In this document: piece after piece, positions 9,070-17,905 of the stretch | How positions within the stretch are numbered: position 1 is the first letter of the stretch | How the letters are laid out: every line of letters begins with the position of its first letter | Source of the DNA: Kiritimatiellia bacterium | GTDB lineage: Bacteria > Verrucomicrobiota > Kiritimatiellia > RFP12 > UBA1067 | Assembly: GCA_017405115.1 (NCBI GenBank) | Contig: JAFRBA010000129.1 | Span: 1-51,551 of the forward strand | Direction: 5' to 3' | DNA: 51,551 nucleotides | Notes under the pieces: model-generated | Seen by the model: only the letters and a program-made list of their open reading frames with translations | Database searches by the model: none | What the model was told of the DNA's origin: nothing | Made by a program: the position numbers and the translations under genes

Positions 9070-10646
9070 CAGGACATCACCTCCTTGAACCGCTGCTCGG
9101 CCAAGCGAACCGCTTCAACTGCCGCCAAATACTCTCGCTTCACCTCGGCATAGGGCTTCACCTCCGCCTTATGATATACGACGTATCGATTCGGCGAAAG
9201 GACACAGCCCTTTTCCTCGACCTCTCGCATGGTCACGACCTTTGAGAAATCCTCCTCGTCGGCAAACCGCTCGTAGAGTCCGAAAAGCCGATCCACGTCC
9301 GCAGGGGAGAGTTCGTTTTGCGCCCGTTGGGGCGTAAAGATCTTCGATCCGTCCAGCATCAGCATCTTGCCCACGCGCTCAGGGCGTTTCCGCCTGCGGA
9401 GAATAAGAACGCAGGGGGCAATGCCGGCACCGTAGAAAAGCCGCTCGCCCAAGGTGACAACGGCCTCGATCAAGTCGCTTTTGACAAGCTTCTCACGAAT
9501 TTGACCTTCGGCATCGCCACGGAAAAGAACGCCTTGCGGCAAGACGACCGCGACGCGTCCGTTCTCCCAGGCCATCGACGCGACCATGTGCTGAAGCCAG
9601 GCATAGTCACCGCAGCTGTCAGGCGGTGTTCCCCAGAGATTGCGTCCATATCGGTCGCTGGACCATTCCGTCGCTCCCCACTTGTCGAGCGAGAACGGCG
9701 GATTGGCGATCACGCACTCGAACCGGGCCAGCTGATCGCCAGAGACGATCTTCGGGTCGCGCAACGTGTCACCCTGGATCACATCAAAATCCGCCGCGCC
9801 GTGCAGGAAGAGGTTCATCTTCGCGACGGCGGCATTCGTGACGTTCTTCTCCTGTCCGTAAATCGAGCCGCAGCACAGCGTATCGTTGTGCATGTGGTGG
9901 ATGGCTTCGATCAGCATGCCGCCCGAACCGCATGCGGGATCATAGACGCGTTCGCCGGGCTGCGGATCGAGAATGCGCACAAGCAACTTGACCACGGCGC
10001 GGGGTGTATAGAACTCGCCCGCCTTCTTCTTCGACTCGTCGGCAAACTTCTTCAGCAGGATTTCGTAGGCATCGCCCATCAAGTCAGCCGAATAATCACC
10101 ATTCCCCAGCCGCCGCTTGGAGAAGTGATTCAAAAGATCGGCGATGCGTCCGTCCGAGAGAATAGACTTATCCGTCCAGTTCGCCGTGCCGAAAATCGAC
10201 AAAACGCCATACAGCGTATTCGGGTTCGCGAGCTCTATCTGCCGCATCGCCCCGACAATCGCCGCTCCCAGGTTTTCGGTCCGCTTTCGGATATCCGCCC
10301 AATGGCAGCCCTCGGGGATTACGAACCGGTGCTGTTCCGGGAAAAGCGCATATTCCTCGTCTCCGCCGGATTCTTCCAACGCGCGATCACGTTCCTCATC
10401 CCACACGTCGCTGATGCGCTTGAAATACAAAAGCGGAGTAATGTAATCCTTGAAGTTCTCATGGCTCACCGGACCGCGAATGATGTCACACGCCTTATAC
10501 AGAAACGCATAAAGATCCTGCGCCCCCGACAACTCGACGGGCTTTCCTGCTTTCGCAATGCCCCTTCGACTTCGCTTGGGTCGCTCCATTTTCGGCATTA
10601 GCTTATTCTCCGCGTTCTGACTGCCATGATAGAGTTGTATCTTCAT
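9069..10646 (-). CDS. hsdM: Type I methyltransferase subunit HsdM (copy 2, operon-proximal)
   Basis: 525 aa from ATG 10646. An open frame extends up to 10715, but ATG 10667 lies inside the -10 box and cannot be used. ATG 10598, 9 nt after a GGAG, is an alternative start. Domains are HsdM_N (about 40-200) and methyltransferase with EFYTPRAVV (211-219), YDPACGSGGM (235-244) and NPPF (315-318). The Arg/Lys-rich N-terminal extension (residues 20-35) is absent from copy 1. It is the first gene of the island and ends in a TGATG overlap with copy 1. Two M subunits plus one S suggest a heteromeric M-M'-S complex. The opposite strand carries a long open frame that is only a shadow. Confidence 0.93.
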   Translation of the reverse strand: MKIQLYHGSQNAENKLMPKMERPKRSRRGIAKAGKPVELSGAQDLYAFLYKACDIIRGPVSHENFKDYITPLLYFKRISDVWDEERDRALEESGGDEEYALFPEQHRFVIPEGCHWADIRKRTENLGAAIVGAMRQIELANPNTLYGVLSIFGTANWTDKSILSDGRIADLLNHFSKRRLGNGDYSADLMGDAYEILLKKFADESKKKAGEFYTPRAVVKLLVRILDPQPGERVYDPACGSGGMLIEAIHHMHNDTLCCGSIYGQEKNVTNAAVAKMNLFLHGAADFDVIQGDTLRDPKIVSGDQLARFECVIANPPFSLDKWGATEWSSDRYGRNLWGTPPDSCGDYAWLQHMVASMAWENGRVAVVLPQGVLFRGDAEGQIREKLVKSDLIEAVVTLGERLFYGAGIAPCVLILRRRKRPERVGKMLMLDGSKIFTPQRAQNELSPADVDRLFGLYERFADEEDFSKVVTMREVEEKGCVLSPNRYVVYHKAEVKPYAEVKREYLAAVEAVRLAEQRFKEVMS

Positions 10647-10658
10647 CTTTGATTCGAT

Positions 10659-10674
10659 ATCGGGCATTATAGCA
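10659..10674 (-). promoter_or_regulatory. Extended -10 promoter of the defence operon
   Basis: On the minus strand TGCTATAAT (TATAAT at 10671-10666) is a perfect extended -10 box. A start site near 10659 leaves only about 12 nt before ATG 10646. No convincing -35 is seen, as expected for an extended -10. Confidence 0.6.
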
Positions 10675-10783
10675 CAATTCCTTCGGCTTGTGGGCGAACA
10701 TATGCAAAAATCCACCGTTTTTTGAATGTGTTAAATCGCAAAAGTTTAGCACTAAACTTGCGTTCACTTCCGCGAACTTGCGT

Positions 10784-11398
10784 TTAGTTCTGCAAGTGAC
10801 TCTCGACATTCGCCACAAGCCTGAAAAACCTGTATGCCGGCTTCTCGTCGGCTGGAAGCAAGTTGTAATCCTTCCATTCGGACTTGTCGGCGGACGGATC
10901 CTTCGCGGCAAGCGTCGTGATTGTAATCTCCGCTGGGAGATTCGTCACGGCTGTAATCTGCGGCGTGTTACCGTCCATGCGGATGTTCGCCGAGAGAGTC
11001 GCCTTCTCGAACGTCACCGTCGCCGAGCCGTTCCCGACGGCCTTGGCAAGTCCGTCCGTCGAGGTCAGCTTGCCGATTCGCGTGTACGAATAGCCACCGG
11101 CTGCGCCGTAGAAGAGAACCAGACAGTTGGAGCCGTAGAGCATCAGATCGCCGGCTTCGATCTTGTCGAAGTACTGCGCGGCCGTCGGCAGGGAGACGCC
11201 GTAGCGGTATTTCTCGTTGCCATTCAATTCCGTCATGTCCAAGGTGAGCGGAAGTTTCTCCATGAATGCGCGCCCGGTTGCCGTGTCCTCGACTTTCGCG
11301 GCAAAGCTCTTGCCGCCGACCTTCACGACGATGAGGTGGTCGGCAGTGGTCGTCAGGGCCATCGTTGCGATGCTGAATGCCAGAAGCATACGTTTCAT
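10784..11398 (-). CDS. Secreted cyclophilin-like-fold protein
   Basis: 204 aa from ATG 11398, chosen because the translation then begins with a signal peptide (MKRMLLAFSIATMALTTTA). The mature part matches the cyclophilin-like domain family: VVKVGGKSFAAKVEDTATGRAF, then LPLTLDMTELNGNEKYRYG, then GDLMLYGSNCLVLFY and YSYTRIGKL. These proteins share the cyclophilin barrel but usually lack prolyl-isomerase residues; their role is unknown. The C-terminal 40 residues (after TNLPAEITI) lie outside the core. It stops about 140 bp before hsdM and is probably a separate unit. Confidence 0.8.
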   Translation of the reverse strand: MKRMLLAFSIATMALTTTADHLIVVKVGGKSFAAKVEDTATGRAFMEKLPLTLDMTELNGNEKYRYGVSLPTAAQYFDKIEAGDLMLYGSNCLVLFYGAAGGYSYTRIGKLTSTDGLAKAVGNGSATVTFEKATLSANIRMDGNTPQITAVTNLPAEITITTLAAKDPSADKSEWKDYNLLPADEKPAYRFFRLVANVESHLQN

Positions 11399-11540
11399 TT
11401 CAGGTTTCCTATTGGAGGGTGAAAAAGAAAACGCTGATAGTATAACTTCGTCCGCGAGAAATAACAAATACCGATTTCTTATCATAAAACATAATCTACG
11501 ATTATGTGCCGTCTGGCATATCGCCCTATAAGATTGCCCA

Positions 11541-11606
11541 CCTATGACCGTTTCACTGTTTTGGGATTCTTTCCTTACATTGTCAATTTCTACAATTTGA
11601 GATTGT
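11541..11606 (-). repeat. 3' repeat element, copy A
   Basis: Read on the minus strand it begins CAATCTCAAATTGTAGAAAT a few nt after the TAG of the Rpn-like fragment. It matches two copies behind the PIN-toxin genes at 41491-41569 and 42385-42461. This copy is the most diverged. Together with 11399-11540, where I see no gene, it fills the gap upstream of the cyclophilin-like gene. Confidence 0.55.
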
Positions 11607-11608
11607 GG

Positions 11609-11797
11609 CTAAAGCGCGGCGATTTCGCCGACGGTGAGGCCAGTCGCCGCCGCGATTTGCTCGTTGGTAAGCTTCATCGTCTTAAGGTTACGGGTGGCCT
11701 GGAGTTTATCTGCTTCAACTTCTCCATCGTCACGCCGAGTTTTGCGTGTGCCACGCCGAGTTTTGCGGGCATATTCCTTAGAGCGCTTATTGATCAT
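11609..11797 (-). pseudogene. Fragment resembling the C-terminus of an Rpn/PD-(D/E)XK transposase-like nuclease
   Basis: A 62-codon frame ends with LKTMKLTNEQIAAATGLTVG EIAAL. That tail is typical of the C-terminus of Rpn-family recombination-promoting nucleases (pattern MGLsxEQIAxATGLsxeEI). The catalytic domain is missing. The frame starts inside the end of the oxidoreductase gene and includes a 16-bp direct repeat (11731-11746 and 11752-11767, period 21) that produces the repetitive RKTRRGTRKTRR. I read it as a decayed 3' end rather than a working gene; a functional small protein is possible but unsupported. Confidence 0.4.
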
Positions 11798-12344
11798 CTT
11801 CGCAGAATTTCTCGACGAGCGCGGCGGCCTGTGTGCAGCAGTCCGTATTCTTGTATTCGTCAGGCGCGTGAAGGCCGGGGATGAGGACATGTCCGACATC
11901 CTCCATCCCGAGGATCGCACACGTTTTCTTGAACGAGAACACAAGGCCGTCCATTGCCGACGCATCAGGCTCGCCGCAGCTCGCGATGAGTGCCGCCTTC
12001 TTTCCCTTCATGTTGAAGCCGCCAACGAGAAACGAATAGAACCGGTCGAGCGTCGCCTTGATCTGCCACGGCCAGGAATACCAGTAGAGCGGCGTCGCCA
12101 GCGCGATGCCGTCCGCCTCCAGCACGGCCATCGCGACCTGTGTGAAGTCGTCGTCGAAGACGCATGTGCGCCCCGCGACCTTTCCGCAGGCGTTACAGTT
12201 CCTGCACCCGCCGACCTTCAACTTCGCTGCGTTGAATCGGACGATCTCGATTCCACTGGATTCGGCCGCCGCCTGGAAGGCGTCGGCCATTCCCTCTGTC
12301 GCGCCTTTACGCGGACTGCTGGTGATGATGACGATTTTCTTCAT
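11787..12344 (-). CDS. Flavodoxin-fold NAD(P)H-dependent oxidoreductase
   Basis: 185 aa. The N-terminal IITSSPRKGATEGMADAF is the FMN phosphate-binding loop of the NADPH-dependent FMN reductase / iron-sulfur flavoprotein group. The cysteine cluster GGCRNCNACGK (about 46-56) is the compact CX2CX2C motif typical of that group. ATPLYWYSWPWQIKATLDRFY (about 84-104) is the conserved flavin-side segment. The enzyme should use FMN to reduce quinones, nitro compounds or other acceptors in the cytoplasm. It lies 53 bp after the RND pump gene on the same strand, so it may be co-transcribed with the efflux system. Confidence 0.88.
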   Translation of the reverse strand: MKKIVIITSSPRKGATEGMADAFQAAAESSGIEIVRFNAAKLKVGGCRNCNACGKVAGRTCVFDDDFTQVAMAVLEADGIALATPLYWYSWPWQIKATLDRFYSFLVGGFNMKGKKAALIASCGEPDASAMDGLVFSFKKTCAILGMEDVGHVLIPGLHAPDEYKNTDCCTQAAALVEKFCEDDQ

Positions 12345-12397
12345 GTCTGTATTTCCTTCTGGTCAAGTTTTATGTACAATGAAAGCGCACACATGCT

Positions 12398-15300
12398 CTA
12401 ATTTTCCGCAGGTGGACGGGGCGGGCCCATGAAGAACTCGCTGATGCGCTGGAAGCAGACGTAGAGCGGCGGAACGAGGAGCATGCCCGCCACCGTCGCG
12501 ACAAGCATTCCCCAGAACGTCACCGTCCCGACGGATACGCGCGCGCCCGCGCCCGCACCCGTCGCGAAGAGGAGCGGCATCACGCCGATCACGAACGAGA
12601 GCGCCGTCATCAGCACAGCGCGGAAGCGCATGCGAAGCCCCGTCACCGACGCACGGTAAATCCCCACCCCCTCGTCGCGGCGCTGCTTCGCGAACTCGAC
12701 CATCAGAATGGCCGTCTTCGCGGTGAGGCCGATGAGCATGAGGAGCCCAAGCTGTCCGTAGATGTCCATCGCGTGGCCCGTGATCTTGAGTGCGGCAAGC
12801 CCGCCGCCGACCGCCGTCGCAATCGAGAGAATCACCGAGACGGGAACCGTCCACGATTCGTACTGTGCGGCGAGGAAGAGATAGGCCATCAGGAGCGAGA
12901 GGCCCAGCAGCCACACTATTGCGCCCTCGTTGCGTTTCTCCTGGTAGGACATGTCCTTCCACGCGAGCGCGTAGTCCTTGCCAAGTTCGTCGTCCTTCAG
13001 TTCCTCGCAGAGGCGCATCATCTCGCCGGAGCTCACGCCGGGAAGTCCCTGGCACGTGAACGCGGCAGAGGAGAACATGTTGAACCTCTCCGCCTGGCGC
13101 GAGCCAAGCGTCCATTCGAAGGTTCCAAGCGCGCTGATCGGAATCTGCGCGCCGTTCCGCCCCGTCACGTAGATGCTGTTGATCGACGCCATCGTGGCGC
13201 GGCCTTCCTTCTTGGCCTGTATCTTGACCTGGTACGTCTTCCCGAATTTGTTGAAGTCGTTGACGTAGAACGAGCCGAGCTGTGCCTGGAGCGTGTTGAA
13301 GACGTCCGAGTCAGGCACGCCCATCGCCTCCGCCTTCGCGCGGTCGAGCTTGAACTCCACCATCGGCGTGGAACAGTCGAAGGAAGTGAACGCGTACATC
13401 GCCTTGCCGCTCTGCATGATACGCCGGACAAGCCTGTTCGCCGCCTCCGAAAGCTCGCGGAAGCTCTGCCCGGAGACGGCTTGGAGCGCGAACGTCACGC
13501 CGCCGGAGTCGCCGAGCCCCTGGATCGGAGGCGGGACGAGCGCGAGCACCTGCGCGTCCGGGAACTGCGAACCGACGGCCATCGCCTGATTCTGTACCGA
13601 CTTGATGTCAAGCCCCGGGCCACGGCGCTTCGACCAGTCCTCGAGCTCCATGATGACCATGCCGACGTTCTCGCCCGTGCCGGACGTCAGCGAGTGGTGC
13701 GGCACTTCGAGGATCGTCGCGACGCCGGGGATCTTTCCGAGCGCCGCGCCGACTTCGGCGAGCACCTTCTCGGTGCGGGCGAGCGACGCGCCCGGCGGGA
13801 GCGCCACCTCGGCGATCACCGTGCCCTTGTCCTCCTCGGGGAGGAATCCGCCCGGAACGCGCGTGAACACCCACACGTCAAACGCGACGATCGCGGCGAA
13901 GGCGACGAGCGTCAGCCACATCCAACGGATGAGGAATCCCGAGACGCGCTCGTACACGCGTCGAAGCCAGCGGATGCCCCAGTCGAACGCCGCGAGCGGA
14001 GCAGTCACCACCTTCATGAAGCCAGTCGGTTCCTTCGGCTCCTTGAGGATGAGTGCGGCGACGGCCGGCGAAAGCGTGAGCGCGCAGAGTGCCGAAAGGC
14101 AGAGCGCCACGCACATCGTGACGGAGAACTGCAGGTAGATCGTGCCGACCATGCCTCCGGCGAAGGCGATCGGCGCGTACACCGCGAGCACGACGAGCGT
14201 CGTCGCGATGAGCGCCCCCGTTATCTGCTTCATCGTGTCGAAGGCCGCCTGGAGCGGCTTCTTGTGCTCCTCGACGATCATGCGCACGCACGACTCGGTG
14301 ACGCAGATCGCGTCGTCCACGACGGAACCGATCACGAGAATGAGCGCGAACATCGTGAGCGTGTTGATCGACATGCCGATCACATGCATGAAGAGGAACG
14401 TGCCGATCAGGGAAACGGGGATTGCGACTGCGGGGATGATCGTCGCGCGCCAGCTCTGGAGGAAGAGCCACGTGATCACGACGACGAGGATGAACGTGAG
14501 CAGGAGCGTCTCGACGATCTCCTTCATCGACGCGTTCACGAAGCGCGTCGTGTCGTAGGCGAACTCCCAGTGCATTCCGTCCGGCATCGTCTTCTCGATC
14601 TCCTCCATCGTCGCCTTGATGTTCTTCTGTATCTCAAGCGCGTTGCCATGGTTGAGCTTGAAGATCGCAAGCGCGATGGACGGCTCGCCCTGATAGCGTC
14701 CGACGCCCTCGTACGTCTCGGAGCCGAGCTCGACGCGCGCAATGTCGCCGAGCCGCACCTGACGGAGTCCGTCCGCCGATGCGCGCACGACGATCTTCTC
14801 GTATTCGGCCGGCTCCGTGAGGCGCCCTTTCGCGTCTACCTTGAACTGCATGAGGTTGCCGGAATACTCCGTGCCGATCGCGCCGGTCGCCGCCTGCACG
14901 TTCTGCGAGGCGATGGCTGCGCGCACCTCTCCGGGGGAGATGCCCATCGAGCGCATCTTCTCGGGATCGAGCCACACGCGCATCGAGTACTTCATCTCGC
15001 CGAAGATGACGGCCTGGCCGACGCCTTCGATTCGCTGGATTGCGTCGAGGATGTGGATATCGGTCCAGTTGGAGATATCGAGGAGCGAATGGCGCGACGA
15101 CCTCACGGAAATCACTGAGAGGATATCGGGCGAGCGCTTCACGACGATGAGTCCGTTCTGCACCACCTCGTTCGGCAGCGAATGCTCGGCCAGCTTGATG
15201 GCATTGTTGACGTTGACGAGCGTCATGTCCTCGTCCGACCCTGGCTCAAATGTGACGTTGAGTTCGTACGTTCCGTCGTTTCCGCATGTCGAGCTATAGT

Positions 15301-15532
15301 AGATGAGGTTCTCGACGGAGTTGATCTGCGCCTCGATCGGCGCGGCAACGGTTTCGGCGATCGTCTGGGACGACGCGCCAGGGTAGTGCGCAATCACGAG
15401 CACGGTCGGCGGCGAGACGAGCGGATACTCGGCGACAGGCAAGAACTTAACGCTTATTGCGCCCGCCAGCACGAGGACGAGCGAGATCACGGTCGCTAGA
15501 ATCGGCCGCTTGATGAATATCGAGGAGAACAT
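12398..15532 (-). CDS. RND efflux transporter, AcrB/MexB (HAE-1) type
   Basis: 1044 aa, the normal length of HAE-1 pumps. It starts MFSSIFIKRPILATVISLVLVLAG, the conserved first membrane helix with the FIxRP motif. The proton-relay pair is seen in ALILVIGSVVDDAICV (about residue 400). Two large periplasmic loops and a second set of membrane helices (AQYESWTVPVSVILSI, LMLIGLTAKTAILMVEFAKQ) complete the fold. It follows the periplasmic adaptor by 9 bp; no TolC-like outer-membrane gene is in the operon, so a channel from elsewhere is presumably shared. Substrate cannot be told from sequence. A 781-codon frame on the opposite strand is a codon-bias shadow. Confidence 0.96.
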   Translation of the reverse strand: MFSSIFIKRPILATVISLVLVLAGAISVKFLPVAEYPLVSPPTVLVIAHYPGASSQTIAETVAAPIEAQINSVENLIYYSSTCGNDGTYELNVTFEPGSDEDMTLVNVNNAIKLAEHSLPNEVVQNGLIVVKRSPDILSVISVRSSRHSLLDISNWTDIHILDAIQRIEGVGQAVIFGEMKYSMRVWLDPEKMRSMGISPGEVRAAIASQNVQAATGAIGTEYSGNLMQFKVDAKGRLTEPAEYEKIVVRASADGLRQVRLGDIARVELGSETYEGVGRYQGEPSIALAIFKLNHGNALEIQKNIKATMEEIEKTMPDGMHWEFAYDTTRFVNASMKEIVETLLLTFILVVVITWLFLQSWRATIIPAVAIPVSLIGTFLFMHVIGMSINTLTMFALILVIGSVVDDAICVTESCVRMIVEEHKKPLQAAFDTMKQITGALIATTLVVLAVYAPIAFAGGMVGTIYLQFSVTMCVALCLSALCALTLSPAVAALILKEPKEPTGFMKVVTAPLAAFDWGIRWLRRVYERVSGFLIRWMWLTLVAFAAIVAFDVWVFTRVPGGFLPEEDKGTVIAEVALPPGASLARTEKVLAEVGAALGKIPGVATILEVPHHSLTSGTGENVGMVIMELEDWSKRRGPGLDIKSVQNQAMAVGSQFPDAQVLALVPPPIQGLGDSGGVTFALQAVSGQSFRELSEAANRLVRRIMQSGKAMYAFTSFDCSTPMVEFKLDRAKAEAMGVPDSDVFNTLQAQLGSFYVNDFNKFGKTYQVKIQAKKEGRATMASINSIYVTGRNGAQIPISALGTFEWTLGSRQAERFNMFSSAAFTCQGLPGVSSGEMMRLCEELKDDELGKDYALAWKDMSYQEKRNEGAIVWLLGLSLLMAYLFLAAQYESWTVPVSVILSIATAVGGGLAALKITGHAMDIYGQLGLLMLIGLTAKTAILMVEFAKQRRDEGVGIYRASVTGLRMRFRAVLMTALSFVIGVMPLLFATGAGAGARVSVGTVTFWGMLVATVAGMLLVPPLYVCFQRISEFFMGPPRPPAEN

Positions 15533-15541
15533 GTCGATGTC

Positions 15542-16606
15542 CTATCTCGCGACGACGGCCTGTCCGGCGATGACCTTGTGGATCCCGGTGACGACGACGC
15601 GCTCGTCCGCCGAAAGCCCCGACTCGACGAGCTGGAGGTCGCCGATCTGCACGCCCGTCTTTATCTCGCGGCGTTCCGCAACGTCGTCGTCGCCCACGAC
15701 ATAGACGAACCTCTTCTCGCCCTCGAACATGACGGCGCTCACCTTGACCGCGATTTTCGCGGGCTCGAACTTCTCGGTGAGGAGAACTTTGGCGTACCCG
15801 CCGGGAACAAGCATGCCGTCCGCGTTGTCCGCCACGAGCTGCACCATGATCGTGTCCGTCGCATGGTCAACCTGGTTGTCGACGAAGTCCACGGAGATTT
15901 TCCGGTCGACCGCCTCGCCGTCCGCGCGCCGCACTTCGAGTCGTACGTTTCCCCTCAGCGTCCGTCCGTCGAACGAGCGGTAGAAGTCGCTTTCGGAAAG
16001 CGCGAACTGGATGTCGATCGGATCGGACTGCACGATCGACACGAGCTCGCCCGTCTGGGGGCTCACGTTGTTGCCGACACGGATCTTCGTCTCGCCGACG
16101 GTCCCTGAGATCGGCGACAGGACTTTCGTATACACCATGTCGTTCTCAGCGAGGGCGATTCGCGCCTTCGCCGTCTCGATGTCGGCGAGCGTCACGTCGC
16201 GGGAGTTGACGGCGCGGTCGTAGTCGTTTTCGGAAACGCCTTTCTTCTCAAGCGCCTTTTTATACCGCACGACCTCCTTCTCGGCAAGGGCGAGCTGCGC
16301 TTCAAGACGCTTCAAGTTGGCCTTCGCGGTCGCGAGGTTGGCCTTGAAGACGGTGTCTTCAATCTCGAAGAGCGTCTGTCCTTTTTCAACGCGTCCGCCC
16401 TCTCGGAAGTTCTGCTTCCATATCTTGCCGGCGACCTGGGCCGTCACCGAGACTCGCTCGGACGCCTTCAGCACGCCGACATAGCTCTTCGGCTCGCCTT
16501 CCTTAACCTCTACCGGATTTTCAACGCTGACAACCGGCGCAGGGCGTCCCTGCGCGAAACCAATCGCGGCCATGCAAGCGCACGCCGCGGCGATCAACTC
16601 TTTCAT
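15542..16606 (-). CDS. RND efflux periplasmic adaptor (membrane fusion protein)
   Basis: 354 aa. A signal peptide (MKELIAAACACMAAIGFAQG) is followed by a split lipoyl-like domain: VSVTAQVAGKIWKQNFREGGRVEKGQTLFEI around 52-85, closed by SPISGTVGETKIRVGNNVSPQTG around 160. An alpha-helical hairpin between them has ANLKRLEAQLALAEKEVVRYK. A beta-barrel domain and a membrane-proximal domain (VQIGDLQLVESGLSADERVV) follow. There is no lipobox, so it is a soluble or signal-anchored adaptor. It is the first gene of the pump operon. No good ribosome site precedes the ATG. Confidence 0.94.
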   Translation of the reverse strand: MKELIAAACACMAAIGFAQGRPAPVVSVENPVEVKEGEPKSYVGVLKASERVSVTAQVAGKIWKQNFREGGRVEKGQTLFEIEDTVFKANLATAKANLKRLEAQLALAEKEVVRYKKALEKKGVSENDYDRAVNSRDVTLADIETAKARIALAENDMVYTKVLSPISGTVGETKIRVGNNVSPQTGELVSIVQSDPIDIQFALSESDFYRSFDGRTLRGNVRLEVRRADGEAVDRKISVDFVDNQVDHATDTIMVQLVADNADGMLVPGGYAKVLLTEKFEPAKIAVKVSAVMFEGEKRFVYVVGDDDVAERREIKTGVQIGDLQLVESGLSADERVVVTGIHKVIAGQAVVAR

Positions 16607-16679
16607 TCATGTTTTTTCGTACCGGACAAGTCCGGCGAATGGGGCGGTTCACGGCCCGCCGAAGCCGCGTTTGGGTGAT

Positions 16680-16685
16680 ATTCTA
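16680..16685 (-). promoter_or_regulatory. Candidate -10 box of the RND operon
   Basis: Minus-strand TTTGGTAGAAT carries TAGAAT with an upstream TGG, the same TTTGGTAnAAT form seen at 33754 and 42330. It would give a leader of about 65 nt before the adaptor gene. Nothing else is seen in 16607-16726. Confidence 0.4.
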
Positions 16686-16726
16686 CCAAATTCCCGCCGA
16701 CCGATGTAAGCGGAATTTTATCTGAG

Positions 16727-17731
16727 TCATACTGCTTCTTGCAGGATGAGGAGAATCAGATAAGCAAGGAATGCGGCAAGCCAGATGATTCCACAGGGAC
16801 GGGAGATAGTACCTGATGAGCGTGGATCCCTGATGTTGAATCCAAAGATCCCGATGGAAAGCGTGAGGAGGACCATGACGGGCAGGTCTCGCGTGAAGAC
16901 AAGCGGCGAAACATCCCTGAATGGCGATATCGCCCCGCTTGTTCCGACAACTGCAAGCGAGTTGAAGAAGTTTGAGCCGATTATGTTGCCGAGCGTCAGC
17001 TCGTTCTGTCCGCGACGGGCAGAGGCAATGGCGGATGCAAGCTCGGGCAGTGAAGTTCCCGCCGCGATGACGGTAAGCCCGATCAGCAATTCCGAGACGC
17101 CAAACGAGCGAGCAAGCCCAACCGCGCCCCAAACGAGAATGTGCGACGACGCGACGAGCAACGTAAGACCGCCTACAAGCGCAAGACAGGGATGGCGACA
17201 TGAAGGAGCTTCATCGGCAGAAGAGGGAAAAGCAATGCCGCCGACATCAACATTGCCTTTCCCTTTCCTGTCGATGTAGCAGTATGCAGGGAGAAGAACA
17301 CCGAAAAGCGCGAGACACAACAGTCCGTCCATGCGCGAGAATCCACCACCAAGACAGGCGAACATACAGGATGCAACGGAGGCGATCAGCAGGATGGGGA
17401 CTGCCGCGAATGAGATGACGGGGCGAACCGTAATGGGGCTTATCAGCACGGCGACACCGAGAATGGCGGCAATGTTGAAGATGTTTGAACCGTAGGCGTT
17501 GCCAAGCGAGAGGTTGGAGTGTCCCGCCATGCCGGACAGCGCGGAAACGGCGAGTTCGGGGGCGGAGGTGCCAAAGCCGACGATCACCATCCCGACGATG
17601 AACGGCGAGACGCCCAGCGCAATCGAGACCGCCTCGGCACCCTCAACGAACACATCACTTGACCATGCAAGCACGCACAGACCGCCTACAAGGAACAAAA
17701 GCGAAAGCCAAAGTGGGATATCTGCGTACAT
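16727..17731 (-). CDS. CaCA-family Na+/Ca2+ exchanger (YrbG-like)
   Basis: 334 aa, all membrane. The two inverted alpha-repeats each carry the family signature: VGFGTSAPELAVSALSGMAG with GNAYGSNIFNIAAILG in the first half, and VIAAGTSLPELASAIASARR with GNIIGSNFFNSLAVVG in the second. The conserved acidic residues in SAPE and SLPE and the GS(N)xFN motifs bind the cations. Length and layout equal those of E. coli YrbG and archaeal NCX. It is the last gene of the sodium-circuit operon, 3 bp after tatA, so it could exploit the sodium gradient made by the decarboxylase. Ca2+ rather than another divalent is inferred from family. Confidence 0.93.
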   Translation of the reverse strand: MYADIPLWLSLLFLVGGLCVLAWSSDVFVEGAEAVSIALGVSPFIVGMVIVGFGTSAPELAVSALSGMAGHSNLSLGNAYGSNIFNIAAILGVAVLISPITVRPVISFAAVPILLIASVASCMFACLGGGFSRMDGLLCLALFGVLLPAYCYIDRKGKGNVDVGGIAFPSSADEAPSCRHPCLALVGGLTLLVASSHILVWGAVGLARSFGVSELLIGLTVIAAGTSLPELASAIASARRGQNELTLGNIIGSNFFNSLAVVGTSGAISPFRDVSPLVFTRDLPVMVLLTLSIGIFGFNIRDPRSSGTISRPCGIIWLAAFLAYLILLILQEAV

Positions 17732-17734
17732 GGT

Positions 17735-17902
17735 TTAGCTTTCAGATTCCCTTGTATCTTCTTTCAATCCCTCTGCGAGACCTTTCTTGAACTCGCCCTT
17801 GGCCTTGCCAATGTTTCTCGCCAGCTCCGGAATCTTATTGGCTCCAAAAAGCAGCGCAACTACAGCGATACATATCAGCACTTGCCACACGCCAGGACGC
17901 AT
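17735..17902 (-). CDS. tatA: Twin-arginine translocase subunit TatA
   Basis: A 55-aa gene. The N-terminal membrane helix (VWQVLICIAVVALLFG) is followed by the invariant FG and an amphipathic helix, ANKIPELARNIGKAKGEFKK, with the family's Pro-Glu-Leu-Ala and Gly positions. A charged tail ends in ESES. Length is at the short end for TatA. The stop is 3 bp before the exchanger gene, and the start follows tatB by 3 bp with a GAGCTGAC-like upstream site. TatA multimers form the pore for folded proteins at the inner membrane. No tatC is in this window. Confidence 0.9.
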   Translation of the reverse strand: MRPGVWQVLICIAVVALLFGANKIPELARNIGKAKGEFKKGLAEGLKEDTRESES

Positions 17903-17905
17903 ATG

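Noticed and set aside
7606..10601. Long plus-strand frames of 482 and 427 codons opposite hsdM genes
   Set aside because: Antisense to strongly supported methyltransferase genes; no domain seen in translation.
12773..15118. A 781-codon plus-strand open frame opposite the RND pump gene
   Set aside because: Lies wholly antisense to a full-length AcrB homologue; composition is Arg/His/Asp-rich as expected of a codon-bias shadow, with no family motif.
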